A DNA stretch of 6,277 nt from Flavobacteriales bacterium UBA7519 (GTDB lineage: Bacteria > Bacteroidota > Bacteroidia > Flavobacteriales > Weeksellaceae), in contig DLND01000142.1 in the NCBI GenBank assembly GCA_002476905.1, forward strand, positions 14,924-21,200, written 5' to 3'. Positions 1 to 6,277 of the stretch are shown here, one piece after another. The first letter of the stretch is position 1. Each line of letters begins with the position of its first letter. Made by a program: the position numbers and the translations under genes. The notes beneath the pieces were generated by a model. That model had not been told where the DNA came from. It was given only the letters and a program-made list of their open reading frames with translations, and made no database searches.

Positions 1-27
1 AAAAATAAATTTAAAAATAATCAACAA

Positions 28-930
28 ATGAGCAGTATATTTTCACCAGGCAAGTTAATGCTTACCTCAGAATATGTTGCTGTTGATGGCGCTCTTGTTC
101 TAGCTATTCCAACGAAGCTGGGACAAGAGCTTTTTTATACAGAGAATGATGACCAAAAGGCATTGATTTTTTGGGAAGCTTATCATCAAAATCAATTATG
201 GCTAAAAGCTGTCATTGATTATAAAAATTGGACAATCATTGAAACCAATAATTCCAAAGCTTCAGAATTCATTCTTAAAACACTCAAAAATGTTCAGAAT
301 CTTTCTGATACCAAACTAAAAAGTGATACTTCTTATCACATCAAAACCAATCTACAATTTCCTTCAGACTTCGGACTTGGGAGCAGTTCTACGTTGATGA
401 ACAATCTTGCTGAATGGGCAAACATTGATGCTTTTACTCTGAACGAAATCAGTTTAGGTGGGAGTGGTTATGACGTTGCTGTTGCCAAAGAAAAATCTGC
501 AGTTCTTTATAGCCGTTTTCCTGAAAGAGTTTATGAAACGATTGATTTTCAACCGAGTTTTAAAGATGAGTTGATTTTCATTCATCTCAATCAAAAACAA
601 GATTCGAGAGAAGGAATTTCTCATTACAGATCCATGCCAACTTCAACGGAATTAATCAATGATTATTCTGAATTAACCAAAATGATTGTCAATAGTCAGA
701 ATTTGGAAGAATTTTCAAATTTGATGACCATTCACGAACAAAATCTGTCCGATTTTCTTAAAATCCCGACGGTAAAAGATAAATATTTTCAAAATTGTCC
801 TAGCTTTGTCAAAAGTTTGGGTGCTTGGGGCGGAGATTTCGTTCTAACGTCCAAATTTGGAGATTATATTAAATATTTTAATGGGCTGGGTTTTACAAAA
901 ATTTTCGCCTGGAAAGATTTAATCAATTGA
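28..930 (+). CDS. GYDIA-family GHMP kinase (probable mevalonate-pathway small-molecule kinase)
   Basis: A 300-residue member of the GHMP (galactokinase/homoserine/mevalonate/phosphomevalonate) kinase superfamily, which are soluble cytoplasmic ATP-dependent small-molecule kinases. Visible motifs are an N-terminal SPGKLMLTSEYVAVDGA block (residues 6-22), the Gly/Ser-rich ATP-binding motif GLGSSSTLMNNLAEW (116-130), the segment GSGYDVA (145-151), which is the family's signature GYDIA with Ile replaced by Val, and the C-terminal GHMP motif LGAWGGDFVLTS (264-275). Length suits the family. The start at 28 places the conserved SPGK block right after a short N-terminus, as usual, and is preceded by an A-rich leader without Shine-Dalgarno. 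From family knowledge, this group in Bacteroidota is commonly found beside HMG-CoA reductase, suggesting mevalonate or phosphomevalonate phosphorylation; that neighbour would lie left of the window and is not seen. The family call is firm, the substrate is inference. Confidence 0.9.
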   Translation: MSSIFSPGKLMLTSEYVAVDGALVLAIPTKLGQELFYTENDDQKALIFWEAYHQNQLWLKAVIDYKNWTIIETNNSKASEFILKTLKNVQNLSDTKLKSDTSYHIKTNLQFPSDFGLGSSSTLMNNLAEWANIDAFTLNEISLGGSGYDVAVAKEKSAVLYSRFPERVYETIDFQPSFKDELIFIHLNQKQDSREGISHYRSMPTSTELINDYSELTKMIVNSQNLEEFSNLMTIHEQNLSDFLKIPTVKDKYFQNCPSFVKSLGAWGGDFVLTSKFGDYIKYFNGLGFTKIFAWKDLIN

Positions 931-954
931 TTGTTAAGTTTTTATAAATTAATT

Positions 955-978
955 ATTAACTGATGAAAATCAGTTAAT
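955..978. repeat. Perfect inverted repeat / hairpin between the kinase gene and pckA
   Basis: Two perfectly complementary 10-base arms, ATTAACTGAT (955-964) and ATCAGTTAAT (969-978), flank a GAAA loop (965-968). It begins 25 bases after the kinase stop codon and ends about 7 bases before the candidate -33 element of pckA. As RNA, the GAAA loop could form a stable GNRA tetraloop and the hairpin could terminate or protect the kinase transcript, but there is no T-run after it (the sequence continues TAAAAG), so it is not a classic terminator. As DNA, it is a symmetric site in the right place for a regulator of pckA. Both readings are inference; the symmetry is directly seen. Confidence 0.6.
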
Positions 979-984
979 TAAAAG

Positions 985-1014
985 CTTGATAATTCCATGA
1001 TATTTTTACATTTG
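985..1014 (+). promoter_or_regulatory. Candidate Bacteroidota-type promoter for pckA
   Basis: TACATTTG at 1007-1014 matches the Bacteroidota housekeeping -7 consensus TAnnTTTG exactly. Upstream, CTTG at 985-988 resembles the -33 element TTTG, with an 18-base spacer that is slightly shorter than the usual 19-21. Transcription would start near 1018-1023, leaving a leader of roughly 25-30 bases before the pckA ATG at 1049. No E. coli-type -10/-35 pair is needed to explain it. Confidence 0.6.
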
Positions 1015-1048
1015 TCGCAACACCCTTAATCTTCAAAAAAAATTAAAA

Positions 1049-2662
1049 ATGGACAAGCTAAAATCTTATCTTGAACGTCAAGGTATTATCCATCCTAAAG
1101 AAATTATCCACAATCCAACTTACGAAGAAATTTTTCAGGCGGAGATGGATCCGAATAATTCCGGATTTGCTAAAGGCGTTTTGACAAAGTCGGGAGCTGT
1201 GGCTGTAAAAACAGGAATTTTTACCGGCAGGTCTCCGAAAGACAGATATATTGTAAAAGACAATATCACTCAGGATACGATTTGGTGGGACGGGAACATC
1301 AATCGTCCAACTATAGTCGAAGTTTTTGATGAATTAAAAACCATTGTGACCAAGGATCTTTCCAACGAAAGAATCTATGTGATCGATACATTCTGCGGAT
1401 CTAATGATGACACAAGACTGAAAGTAAGATTCGTGACAAAAGTGGCTTGGCAAGCTCATTTTGTGATGAATATGTTCATTCGTCCTTCTCATTACGACCT
1501 TCAAAATTATGGAGAACCAGATTTTGTAGTAATCAATTCTTCCGAATCTGTCAATCCAAATTGGGAAAAACACGGACTTAATTCTGAAGTGTTTGTAATG
1601 TTCGATTTGACAAAGAAAATGCAGATTATCGGAGGAACTTGGTATGGCGGAGAAATGAAGAAAGGGATGTTCTCGATAATGAATTATTATCTTCCTCTGA
1701 AAGGGATGGCTTCTATGCACTGTTCTGCAAATGTAGGTAAGGAAGGCGATGTCGCTGTTTTCTTTGGACTTTCTGGAACTGGAAAAACGACGCTTTCTGC
1801 TGACCCGAAACGTTACCTAATTGGTGACGATGAGCACGGCTGGGATAACAACGGTGTTTTCAACTACGAAGGTGGTTGCTATGCAAAAGTGATTGACCTC
1901 AGCAAAGAAAAAGAACCAGATATCTATGGTGCAATCCGAAGAGATGCATTGCTGGAAAACGTTGTTGTAGATGATGAAGGCAACGTAGATTATGCCGATG
2001 GTTCGATTACGGAAAATACAAGAGTTTCCTATCCAATCTATCATATCAGCAAAATTGTTCTGCCTTCCAAAGCTGGTCACGCAAGCAAGATCATTTATTT
2101 GTCAGCAGATGCATTCGGGGTTTTGCCTCCGGTTTCTATATTGACGGATAAACAGGCGCAATATCACTTCCTTTGTGGCTATACATCAAAATTAGCAGGA
2201 ACTGAAAGAGGGATTACAGAACCAACGCCTTCTTTTTCACCGGCATTTGGAGAAGCATTTTTGACATTGCATCCAACGATGTATTCCAAAACATTAATTG
2301 GAAAAATGAAAGAACACGGTGCGAAAGCTTATTTGGTAAACACAGGCTGGAACGGAACCGGAAAGAGAATTTCTCTGAAAGATACAAGAGCGATTATCGA
2401 CGCCATCATTGACGGAAGTATTGACAAAGCCCAAACCAACAAAATCCCTGTAATGAATCTGGAATTCCCAGTTGCACTGCCGAATGTTTCTGAAAACATA
2501 CTTGACCCAAGAGATACTTATGAGAATAATTCTGATTGGGAAGCGAAAGCTAAAGATTTGGCTGCAAGATATATCAAGTATTTTGAACAGTTTACAGATA
2601 ATGATGAAGCTTTGGAATTGGTTTCTTCGGGACCTACTTTATCAGAAGTTCATCAGAACTAA
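1049..2662 (+). CDS. pckA: Phosphoenolpyruvate carboxykinase (ATP)
   Basis: Catalyses oxaloacetate + ATP to phosphoenolpyruvate + ADP + CO2, the entry step of gluconeogenesis from TCA intermediates (reversible and anaplerotic in some anaerobes); cytoplasmic. The 537-residue length is normal for the ATP-dependent family. Key motifs are all present: substrate-binding TGRSPKDRY (residues 59-67, with Arg61), [20 protein letters not shown] (200-219) carrying the metal/substrate Lys204-205, MHCSANVG (223-230) with the metal-ligand His224, the P-loop GLSGTGKTT (240-248), the metal-binding kinase-2 motif LIGDDEHGW (257-265, Asp260-261), and Arg325 in ENTRVSYPI, equivalent to Arg333 of the E. coli enzyme. 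The glycine-rich P-loop and the overall pattern are those of the ATP, not the GTP, enzyme. The start has an A-rich leader typical of Bacteroidota. It is a single-gene unit with its own promoter and a strong terminator. No defect is seen. Confidence 0.98.
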   Translation: MDKLKSYLERQGIIHPKEIIHNPTYEEIFQAEMDPNNSGFAKGVLTKSGAVAVKTGIFTGRSPKDRYIVKDNITQDTIWWDGNINRPTIVEVFDELKTIVTKDLSNERIYVIDTFCGSNDDTRLKVRFVTKVAWQAHFVMNMFIRPSHYDLQNYGEPDFVVINSSESVNPNWEKHGLNSEVFVMFDLTKKMQIIGGTWYGGEMKKGMFSIMNYYLPLKGMASMHCSANVGKEGDVAVFFGLSGTGKTTLSADPKRYLIGDDEHGWDNNGVFNYEGGCYAKVIDLSKEKEPDIYGAIRRDALLENVVVDDEGNVDYADGSITENTRVSYPIYHISKIVLPSKAGHASKIIYLSADAFGVLPPVSILTDKQAQYHFLCGYTSKLAGTERGITEPTPSFSPAFGEAFLTLHPTMYSKTLIGKMKEHGAKAYLVNTGWNGTGKRISLKDTRAIIDAIIDGSIDKAQTNKIPVMNLEFPVALPNVSENILDPRDTYENNSDWEAKAKDLAARYIKYFEQFTDNDEALELVSSGPTLSEVHQN

Positions 2663-2671
2663 AAAAAATAG

Positions 2672-2701
2672 AAACGCTTCCAATTTTGGAAGCGTTTTTT
2701 T
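2672..2701. terminator. Rho-independent terminator of pckA, probably bidirectional
   Basis: A perfect 10-bp stem, AAACGCTTCC (2672-2681) with GGAAGCGTTT (2688-2697), encloses an AATTTT loop. A T-run (2695-2701) follows it on the plus strand, 10 bases after the pckA stop. On the minus strand the same stem is followed by the complement of the A-run at 2661-2669, another T-run, and it lies about 50 bases beyond the stop codon of the convergent hydrolase gene. It can therefore end both transcripts. Confidence 0.93.
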
Positions 2702-2750
2702 GTTTGAAAGCTCAGCCTGAGAATGTAAAATTTAAACTTTTCGAAATGTT

Positions 2751-3389
2751 TTATTTCAAAAAAGGATTATGTTCCTTTTCAAAACCAACAGATGTTGGTT
2801 CTCCGTGTCCGCTGTAGATTTTGGTATTTTCGGGTAAAGTCAGTAATTTATTTTTAATACTTGAAATCAATTGGTGATAATCGCCTTTGTAAAGGTCGGT
2901 TCTGCCAATGCTCATCATAAAAAGCGCATCGCCAGAAATCACAAATCCATTATTTTGATTATAAAAAGCCACGCTTCCCGGCGAATGTCCTGGAACATCA
3001 TAAATTTCAAAAACATCTGGCCCTAATTTCAATTGTTGTCCTTCTTTGATATATTCAATTTTTCCTTTGAAAGCAGGAAAGAAAAAACCATAATTTTTTG
3101 CAGTGAAAGAAGCTCTTTCAAGTATCTCCATTTCATCGAAATGAATCAAAACCGGAACCTCAAAAGTGTCATAAGCCCACTGCAAGCCAAGAATGTGGTC
3201 TATATGAGCGTGTGTGAGCAAAATATTTTTGATTTTTAGATCATTTGTGTTGATGAAGTTGTTCAAAGTTTCCGTTTCAGCTTCGGGCATATTTCCAGGA
3301 TCTATAAGAAAAGCCTCTTTTTCATCGTTATAAATGATGTATGTATTCTCAGAAAACGGATTAAAGGCAAAGGATTTTACGTGCAACAT
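2751..3389 (-). CDS. MBL-fold metallo-hydrolase, glyoxalase II-like
   Basis: A 212-residue soluble metallo-beta-lactamase-fold hydrolase. It carries the full metal-ligand set: THAHIDHILG (HxHxDH at residues 60-65), DVPGHSPGSVAFY (His135), SGDALFMMSIGRTDL (Asp154) and YSGHGEPT (His195), with a final HNPFL segment (His207). The GRTD element after the bridging Asp and the terminal GHG...HNP pattern are those of the hydroxyacylglutathione hydrolase-like (GloB/YcbL) branch, which hydrolyses thioesters or related substrates; the real substrate cannot be read from sequence, and Bacteroidota often lack glutathione. I chose the ATG at 3389 because the conserved start (MLHVKSFAFNPFSENTY) begins there. 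An in-frame ATG at 3422 would add 11 residues, atypical for the family, and overlaps a possible -7 element. The gene is convergent with pckA and divergent from the plug gene. Confidence 0.9.
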   Translation of the reverse strand: MLHVKSFAFNPFSENTYIIYNDEKEAFLIDPGNMPEAETETLNNFINTNDLKIKNILLTHAHIDHILGLQWAYDTFEVPVLIHFDEMEILERASFTAKNYGFFFPAFKGKIEYIKEGQQLKLGPDVFEIYDVPGHSPGSVAFYNQNNGFVISGDALFMMSIGRTDLYKGDYHQLISSIKNKLLTLPENTKIYSGHGEPTSVGFEKEHNPFLK

Positions 3390-3459
3390 TTTATTAAATT
3401 TATATGTAAAAATATAAAACATTAACTTAGCCTAATAAATTTTTTACAATTATCAGCGG
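3390..3459. promoter_or_regulatory. Divergent intergenic region between the hydrolase and plug genes
   Basis: These 70 very AT-rich bases must hold both start signals. On the minus strand, TAAGTTAA (3429-3422) is a partial match to TAnnTTTG, with TTG (3449-3447) 17 bases upstream; it would give a leader of about 25 bases to the ATG at 3389. On the plus strand, TAAATTTT (3436-3443) is a one-base miss from TAnnTTTG, but I see no convincing -33 element. Individual sites are weak; only the divergent layout is certain. Confidence 0.35.
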
Positions 3460-4671
3460 ATGAAGTTATTCAAGATATTAACTGTTTTTTTTAGTATTTC
3501 TATTTTGTCTCAGGAGATCAGGAGTGTTCAGGTTTTTAACCCTAAAACCAATGATGAAACGCCCGTTATTAAGATGGGTGAACAACTAATCCTGAGATTT
3601 GACGATCTCTCCAACAGCAGCCAGCTATACCGTTATACATTAAAACATTACAGCCGAAATTGGGAAGATGATGGACTTTTCTTTACAGAATTTGCTAATG
3701 GAAGTCTAAATGCATTGATTGACAATTTCCAGTATTCGTTCAACACTTATCAGAAATACACCCATTATGAGCTGGCATTCCCGAACGAAAAGATCCAGCC
3801 AAAAATTTCGGGAAATTATGAGCTCATTGTTTATAAAGATTCGCAAGATAAGCCATTGTTTACGAAAAGATTTAGTATCTATGAAGATGGTGCCAGTTTG
3901 GGCGTCGATGTAAGCAGGTTTATGGACGCGAAAAATCCTGATCTAAAGCAGAGATTAGAAATCCAGGCTGTAGGAAATAGTGCGGGAATTACTAATAATC
4001 TTTCTTCTATCACGCTCAATGTCGTTCAGAATAATAACTGGGATATTGCACTCCGAAATCTTAGGGCCAGTTCCACTATGGGAAATAAACTGTTGTTCCA
4101 GCAGCTGAATCTGGCTTTTCCGGGAAATAATGAATTCTATTATTTTGATAACAAGGTGATTAATCAGGCAATGGATATGGTTGCCGGAACAGAAAATATT
4201 GAAGGCAGAAATTATACATATCTCCATCCGGTTTGGGCTTATCCCGGGGATTACCAGTACCAGCCAGATGTGAATGGTGCTTTTTATTTCCGTAGGAATG
4301 ATCTCGGAATCGAGAGAAATGCGAATCGTGAGGCAGATTATTCCTGGGTTTATTTCGCACTGGATAGTCAGAAATCAGATAAGGAATTTTATGTTTTGGG
4401 ACTTTTTAACGACTACAAAGCGGACAAAACCAGCCAAATGCAATACGATGAAAAGGCTCAAAAATATATTGCGAAAATCTATCTGAAACAAGGTTTCTAC
4501 AATTACATCATCGCAACAAAAGGTTCAGACGGAAAGCTAAATTATGGCGAGGTGAATGGTAATTTCTGGCAAACGGAAAACCTCTATCAAGCCTTTTTGT
4601 ATTATACACCTTTTGGAAGAAACTTCGATGGTTTGATTGGTTATGGAGAATTTAGAACACCTGTGAGGTAA
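3460..4671 (+). CDS. DUF5103 / type IX secretion system plug-type protein, exported
   Basis: A 403-residue exported protein. An N-terminal signal peptide is visible (basic MKLFK, then a hydrophobic core to about residue 17, likely cleaved around SILS-Q); there is no lipobox cysteine, and the whole protein contains no cysteine. Family-like segments include HYSRNWEDDGLFFTEFANG (63-81), NFQYSFNTYQKYTHYELAFP (89-108), YVLGLFNDY (311-319), LKQGFYNYIIA (342-352) and an aromatic C-terminus (368-395). These match my memory of the DUF5103 family, whose Flavobacterium johnsoniae member was identified as Plug, a periplasmic protein that seals the SprA outer-membrane translocon of the type IX system. No T9SS sorting domain is seen at the C-terminus, consistent with a machinery part rather than a cargo. 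No other T9SS gene is in the window. The start is fixed by the signal peptide. Family call good; functional role inferred by homology. Confidence 0.87.
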   Translation: MKLFKILTVFFSISILSQEIRSVQVFNPKTNDETPVIKMGEQLILRFDDLSNSSQLYRYTLKHYSRNWEDDGLFFTEFANGSLNALIDNFQYSFNTYQKYTHYELAFPNEKIQPKISGNYELIVYKDSQDKPLFTKRFSIYEDGASLGVDVSRFMDAKNPDLKQRLEIQAVGNSAGITNNLSSITLNVVQNNNWDIALRNLRASSTMGNKLLFQQLNLAFPGNNEFYYFDNKVINQAMDMVAGTENIEGRNYTYLHPVWAYPGDYQYQPDVNGAFYFRRNDLGIERNANREADYSWVYFALDSQKSDKEFYVLGLFNDYKADKTSQMQYDEKAQKYIAKIYLKQGFYNYIIATKGSDGKLNYGEVNGNFWQTENLYQAFLYYTPFGRNFDGLIGYGEFRTPVR

Positions 4672-4710
4672 TTTGGAACAATTTTAGCTGATTATTTAAA
4701 AAAAAAATTT

Positions 4711-5004
4711 ATGGAACTTTTTTTTGAAAATCATAAATCCGGAAATGGTGGTTTTATCACAATGAAAAATCATCACGAAGAAATAGGAAGATTGACTTAT
4801 ACGATTGTTCCGGAACTAAAAAAATTAATCGTTAGCTACGTAATGGTTTTTCCAAAATTTGAAGGTCAGGGACTGGGAAAAAAATTGGTTGAAAATTCTG
4901 TAGAATTTGCCAGAAAAAATGGTTGGACAATCAAAGCTCACTGTTCTTATGCTCACGCAGTTCTAAGCAGAAAAGCAGATGTAGAAGACGTTTTCATGGC
5001 TTAA
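4711..5004 (+). CDS. Small GNAT-fold N-acetyltransferase, YjdJ/COG2388 type
   Basis: A 97-residue single-domain protein of the minimal GNAT class. Visible features are beta strands in GRLTYTIVPELKKLIVSYVMV (26-46), then the acetyl-CoA pyrophosphate-binding motif A, FEGQGLGKKLVENSVEFA (50-67, with Q/RxxGxG as Q53-G54-L55-G56), and the conserved CSYAHAVLSRK segment (78-88) with Cys78. The usual length of this group is 90-110 residues, so it is complete. The target is unknown for most of these proteins and cannot be read here. It lies 39 bp after the plug gene on the same strand with no clear terminator between, so co-transcription is plausible. A run of ten A (4698-4707) precedes the ATG and a run of eight T (4718-4725) falls within codons 3-5. 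There is no Shine-Dalgarno, as is normal for the phylum. Confidence 0.85.
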   Translation: MELFFENHKSGNGGFITMKNHHEEIGRLTYTIVPELKKLIVSYVMVFPKFEGQGLGKKLVENSVEFARKNGWTIKAHCSYAHAVLSRKADVEDVFMA

Positions 5005-5015
5005 AAATAAAATTT

Positions 5016-5027
5016 TTACCGTGGTAA
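5016..5027. repeat. Short inverted repeat downstream of the GNAT gene
   Basis: TTACC (5016-5020) and GGTAA (5023-5027) are inverted around a 2-base centre. Read on the minus strand, it is followed by a T-rich stretch (complement of 5005-5015), so it may serve as an additional weak stop for the rho transcript beyond the main palindrome. A two-base loop is too tight for a full hairpin, so the outer pairs only would form. Low confidence. Confidence 0.25.
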
Positions 5028-5031
5028 TACT

Positions 5032-5067
5032 AAAGTTACGGCTCGCAATTGCGAGCCGAGCTTTTTT
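5032..5067 (+). terminator. Rho-independent terminator between GNAT gene and rho
   Basis: A perfect 20-base palindrome CGGCTCGCAATTGCGAGCCG (5039-5058) folds into an 8-bp GC-rich stem with an AATT loop. The stem can be lengthened by pairing AAAG (5032-5035) with CTTT (5061-5064) across a small internal loop. A run of six T (5062-5067), then ATTT, follows on the plus strand, so it best serves the GNAT transcript. On the minus strand the T-run is weaker, so termination of rho here is possible but less certain. Confidence 0.88.
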
Positions 5068-5082
5068 ATTTAATAAGAAAAA

Positions 5083-6277
5083 TTATCTGTTCATAGACAT
5101 CAGGAACTCTTCATTGTTCCGCGTTCCCTGCATTTGTTTCTGAACAAATTCCATGGCTTCCAGAGGATTCATATCCGCAAGATATTTTCTCATAATCCAC
5201 ATACGTTGTTGGGTCGCTTCATCCTGAAGAAGGTCATCTCTTCTGGTACTGGAGGATACCAAATCCACAGCTGGATAAATACGTTTATTGGCAATTTTCC
5301 TGTCCAGTTGTAGTTCCATATTTCCGGTTCCTTTAAATTCCTCGAAAATCACTTCATCCATTTTGGAGCCTGTGTCAATCAAAGCTGTTGCAATAATTGT
5401 TAATGAGCCTCCGTTTTCGATCTTTCTCGCAGCACCAAAGAAACGCTTTGGTTTATGGAGCGCATTGGCATCCACACCTCCGGAAAGGATTTTGCCTGAT
5501 GCTGGTGTTACCGTATTGTAAGCTCTTGCAAGACGTGTGATAGAATCCAGAAGAATCACCACATCGTGTCCGCACTCCACCATTCGTTGAGCTTTGGATA
5601 ATACAAGGTTTGCCACTTTTACATGTTTGTCAGCTGCTTCATCAAAAGTAGAAGCAATCACTTCTGCATTTACACTTCTTTGCATATCGGTTACCTCTTC
5701 CGGTCTTTCATCAATCAGAAGAACCATCATATAAGCTTCAGGATGATTAGCAGAAATAGCATTGGCAATATCTTTCAGAAGAATGGTTTTACCGGTTTTA
5801 GGCTGTGCTACGATCATAGCTCTCTGTCCTTTACCGATTGGTGCAAAAAGATCTACGATTCTAGTAGAAAGTGTAGAATTTTTACCTGCCAAATTGAATT
5901 TTTCCTGAGGAAAAAGTGGTGTAAGATATTCGAAAGCAACACGATCTTTTATAAAAGCAAGATCTCTTCCGTTTACTTCGGTTGGTTTTAGAAGCGAAAA
6001 ATATTTCTCACCTTCTTTTGGGAGTCTAACGATTCCTTTTACAGTGTCACCCGTTTTTAGTCCGTAATTTCTGATCTGATTGGTAGAAACATAAACATCA
6101 TCCGGAGAAGAAATATAACTGAAGTCTGAAGAGCGGAGAAATCCGTAGTTATCCGGTAGAATTTCCAAAACGCCTTCAATCGTAACGATACCATCAAAAT
6201 TGAATTCCTTTTTAGGAGCTTCAACTGGCTGCTGCGTTTCGGTAGGTTGATTATTTTGTTGCGAATAATTGTGTTGA
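5083..6277 (-). CDS. rho: Transcription termination factor Rho (5' end outside the window)
   Basis: Hexameric RNA-dependent ATPase/helicase that ends transcription. The frame stays open to the window edge, so 397 codons plus the last base are visible and the N-terminus is missing. In visible-residue numbering from the edge: a Q/N/P-rich stretch (1-20) and [18 protein letters not shown] (21-38) lead into the cold-shock-like RNA-binding domain, with [11 protein letters not shown] (42-52), SPDDVYVS (57-64) and KYFSLLK (91-97). The ATPase core has the Walker A AQPKTGKT (157-164), [10 protein letters not shown] with the catalytic Glu190, Walker B VVILLD (239-244), Q-loop region [16 protein letters not shown] (265-280), R-loop TGSKMDE (302-308) and the arginine finger Arg345 in STRRDD. 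The C-terminus EEFLMSMNR is typical. A TTG at 6168 is internal Leu38 of this stretch, not a start. Bacteroidota Rho proteins commonly carry a long disordered N-terminal extension, which fits. All core residues are intact. Confidence 0.97.
   Translation of the reverse strand, partial: QHNYSQQNNQPTETQQPVEAPKKEFNFDGIVTIEGVLEILPDNYGFLRSSDFSYISSPDDVYVSTNQIRNYGLKTGDTVKGIVRLPKEGEKYFSLLKPTEVNGRDLAFIKDRVAFEYLTPLFPQEKFNLAGKNSTLSTRIVDLFAPIGKGQRAMIVAQPKTGKTILLKDIANAISANHPEAYMMVLLIDERPEEVTDMQRSVNAEVIASTFDEAADKHVKVANLVLSKAQRMVECGHDVVILLDSITRLARAYNTVTPASGKILSGGVDANALHKPKRFFGAARKIENGGSLTIIATALIDTGSKMDEVIFEEFKGTGNMELQLDRKIANKRIYPAVDLVSSSTRRDDLLQDEATQQRMWIMRKYLADMNPLEAMEFVQKQMQGTRNNEEFLMSMNR

Noticed and set aside
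1..27. Possible promoter or end of an upstream gene before the kinase
   Set aside because: Only 27 AT-rich bases are available, without a consensus element or recognisable coding remnant; nothing can be supported.
1334..1720. Open frame of 128 codons on the minus strand inside pckA
   Set aside because: Wholly antisense to the conserved pckA coding sequence; the translation (rich in His, Ile, Phe, Ser) resembles no family and has no start context of its own.
1817..2080. Open frame of 87 codons on the minus strand inside pckA
   Set aside because: Antisense shadow of conserved pckA codons, including the kinase-2 motif region.
2472..2720. Open frame of 82 codons overlapping the pckA 3' end and terminator
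   Set aside because: Runs through the terminator hairpin in another frame and has no recognisable domain; a chance frame.
3033..3239. Open frame of 68 codons on the plus strand inside the hydrolase gene
   Set aside because: Antisense to the conserved metal-binding HxHxDH region; no family resemblance.
3955..4360. Two minus-strand open frames (90 and 66 codons) inside the plug gene
   Set aside because: They overlap each other and the plug coding sequence; composition and lack of any motif mark them as shadows.
5039..5058. Perfect 20-base palindrome as an operator or recombination site
   Set aside because: It lies between convergent genes and is followed by a T-run, so a terminator explains it fully.
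5623..5991. Open frame of 122 codons on the plus strand inside rho
   Set aside because: Antisense to the most conserved part of Rho (Walker A to RNA-binding domain); no motif or signal of its own.
6166..6168. TTG as the start codon of rho
   Set aside because: Upstream in-frame codons encode the conserved entry to the Rho RNA-binding domain and no stop occurs before the window edge, so this is an internal leucine.
1..6277. A hidden novel system (defence island, mobile element, CRISPR, RNA gene)
   Set aside because: All sizeable stretches are occupied by recognisable housekeeping or family-level genes; no long direct repeats, transposase, integrase, tRNA-like or array structure was seen.

Overview
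The window is chromosomal DNA from a member of the Bacteroidota, most likely a Flavobacteriia of the Chryseobacterium/Weeksellaceae type. The evidence is the low GC content, A-rich start-codon leaders with no Shine-Dalgarno sequence, a good match to the Bacteroidota -7 element (TAnnTTTG), a GYDIA-family GHMP kinase, a type IX secretion (T9SS) plug-type protein, and a transcription terminator Rho with an extra Q/N-rich N-terminus. The genus is an inference from gene content.

Layout from left to right: (1) 28-930 (+), GYDIA-family GHMP kinase, probably linked to the mevalonate pathway. (2) 931-1048, a 118-bp intergenic region with a 10-bp perfect hairpin closed by a GAAA loop, followed by a candidate pckA promoter. 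(3) 1049-2662 (+), ATP-dependent phosphoenolpyruvate carboxykinase pckA, complete, followed by a strong rho-independent terminator that can work in both directions. (4) 2751-3389 (-), a glyoxalase-II-like metallo-beta-lactamase-fold hydrolase, convergent with pckA. (5) 3390-3459, a short divergent intergenic region. (6) 3460-4671 (+), an exported DUF5103/T9SS plug-type protein. (7) 4711-5004 (+), a small GNAT-fold acetyltransferase of the YjdJ/COG2388 type. (8) 5005-5082, a convergent terminator region with a perfect 20-bp palindrome. (9) 5083-6277 (-), rho, whose 5' end lies outside the window. Its reading frame stays open to the last base, so an apparent TTG start at 6168 is not the true start.

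The genes do not form one pathway. They are a housekeeping mix: isoprenoid precursor supply, gluconeogenesis, thiol-ester/glyoxal-type hydrolysis, protein secretion, acetylation and transcription termination. Strand switches and terminators divide them into independent units. The plug and GNAT genes are the only plausible operon within the window, 39 bp apart on the same strand.

I see no mobile element, CRISPR array, RNA gene, toxin-antitoxin pair or defence module, and no sign of a new multi-gene system. The points most worth a second look are the palindrome just upstream of the pckA promoter, the unannotated N-terminal extension of Rho, and the plug gene sitting away from any other T9SS gene.
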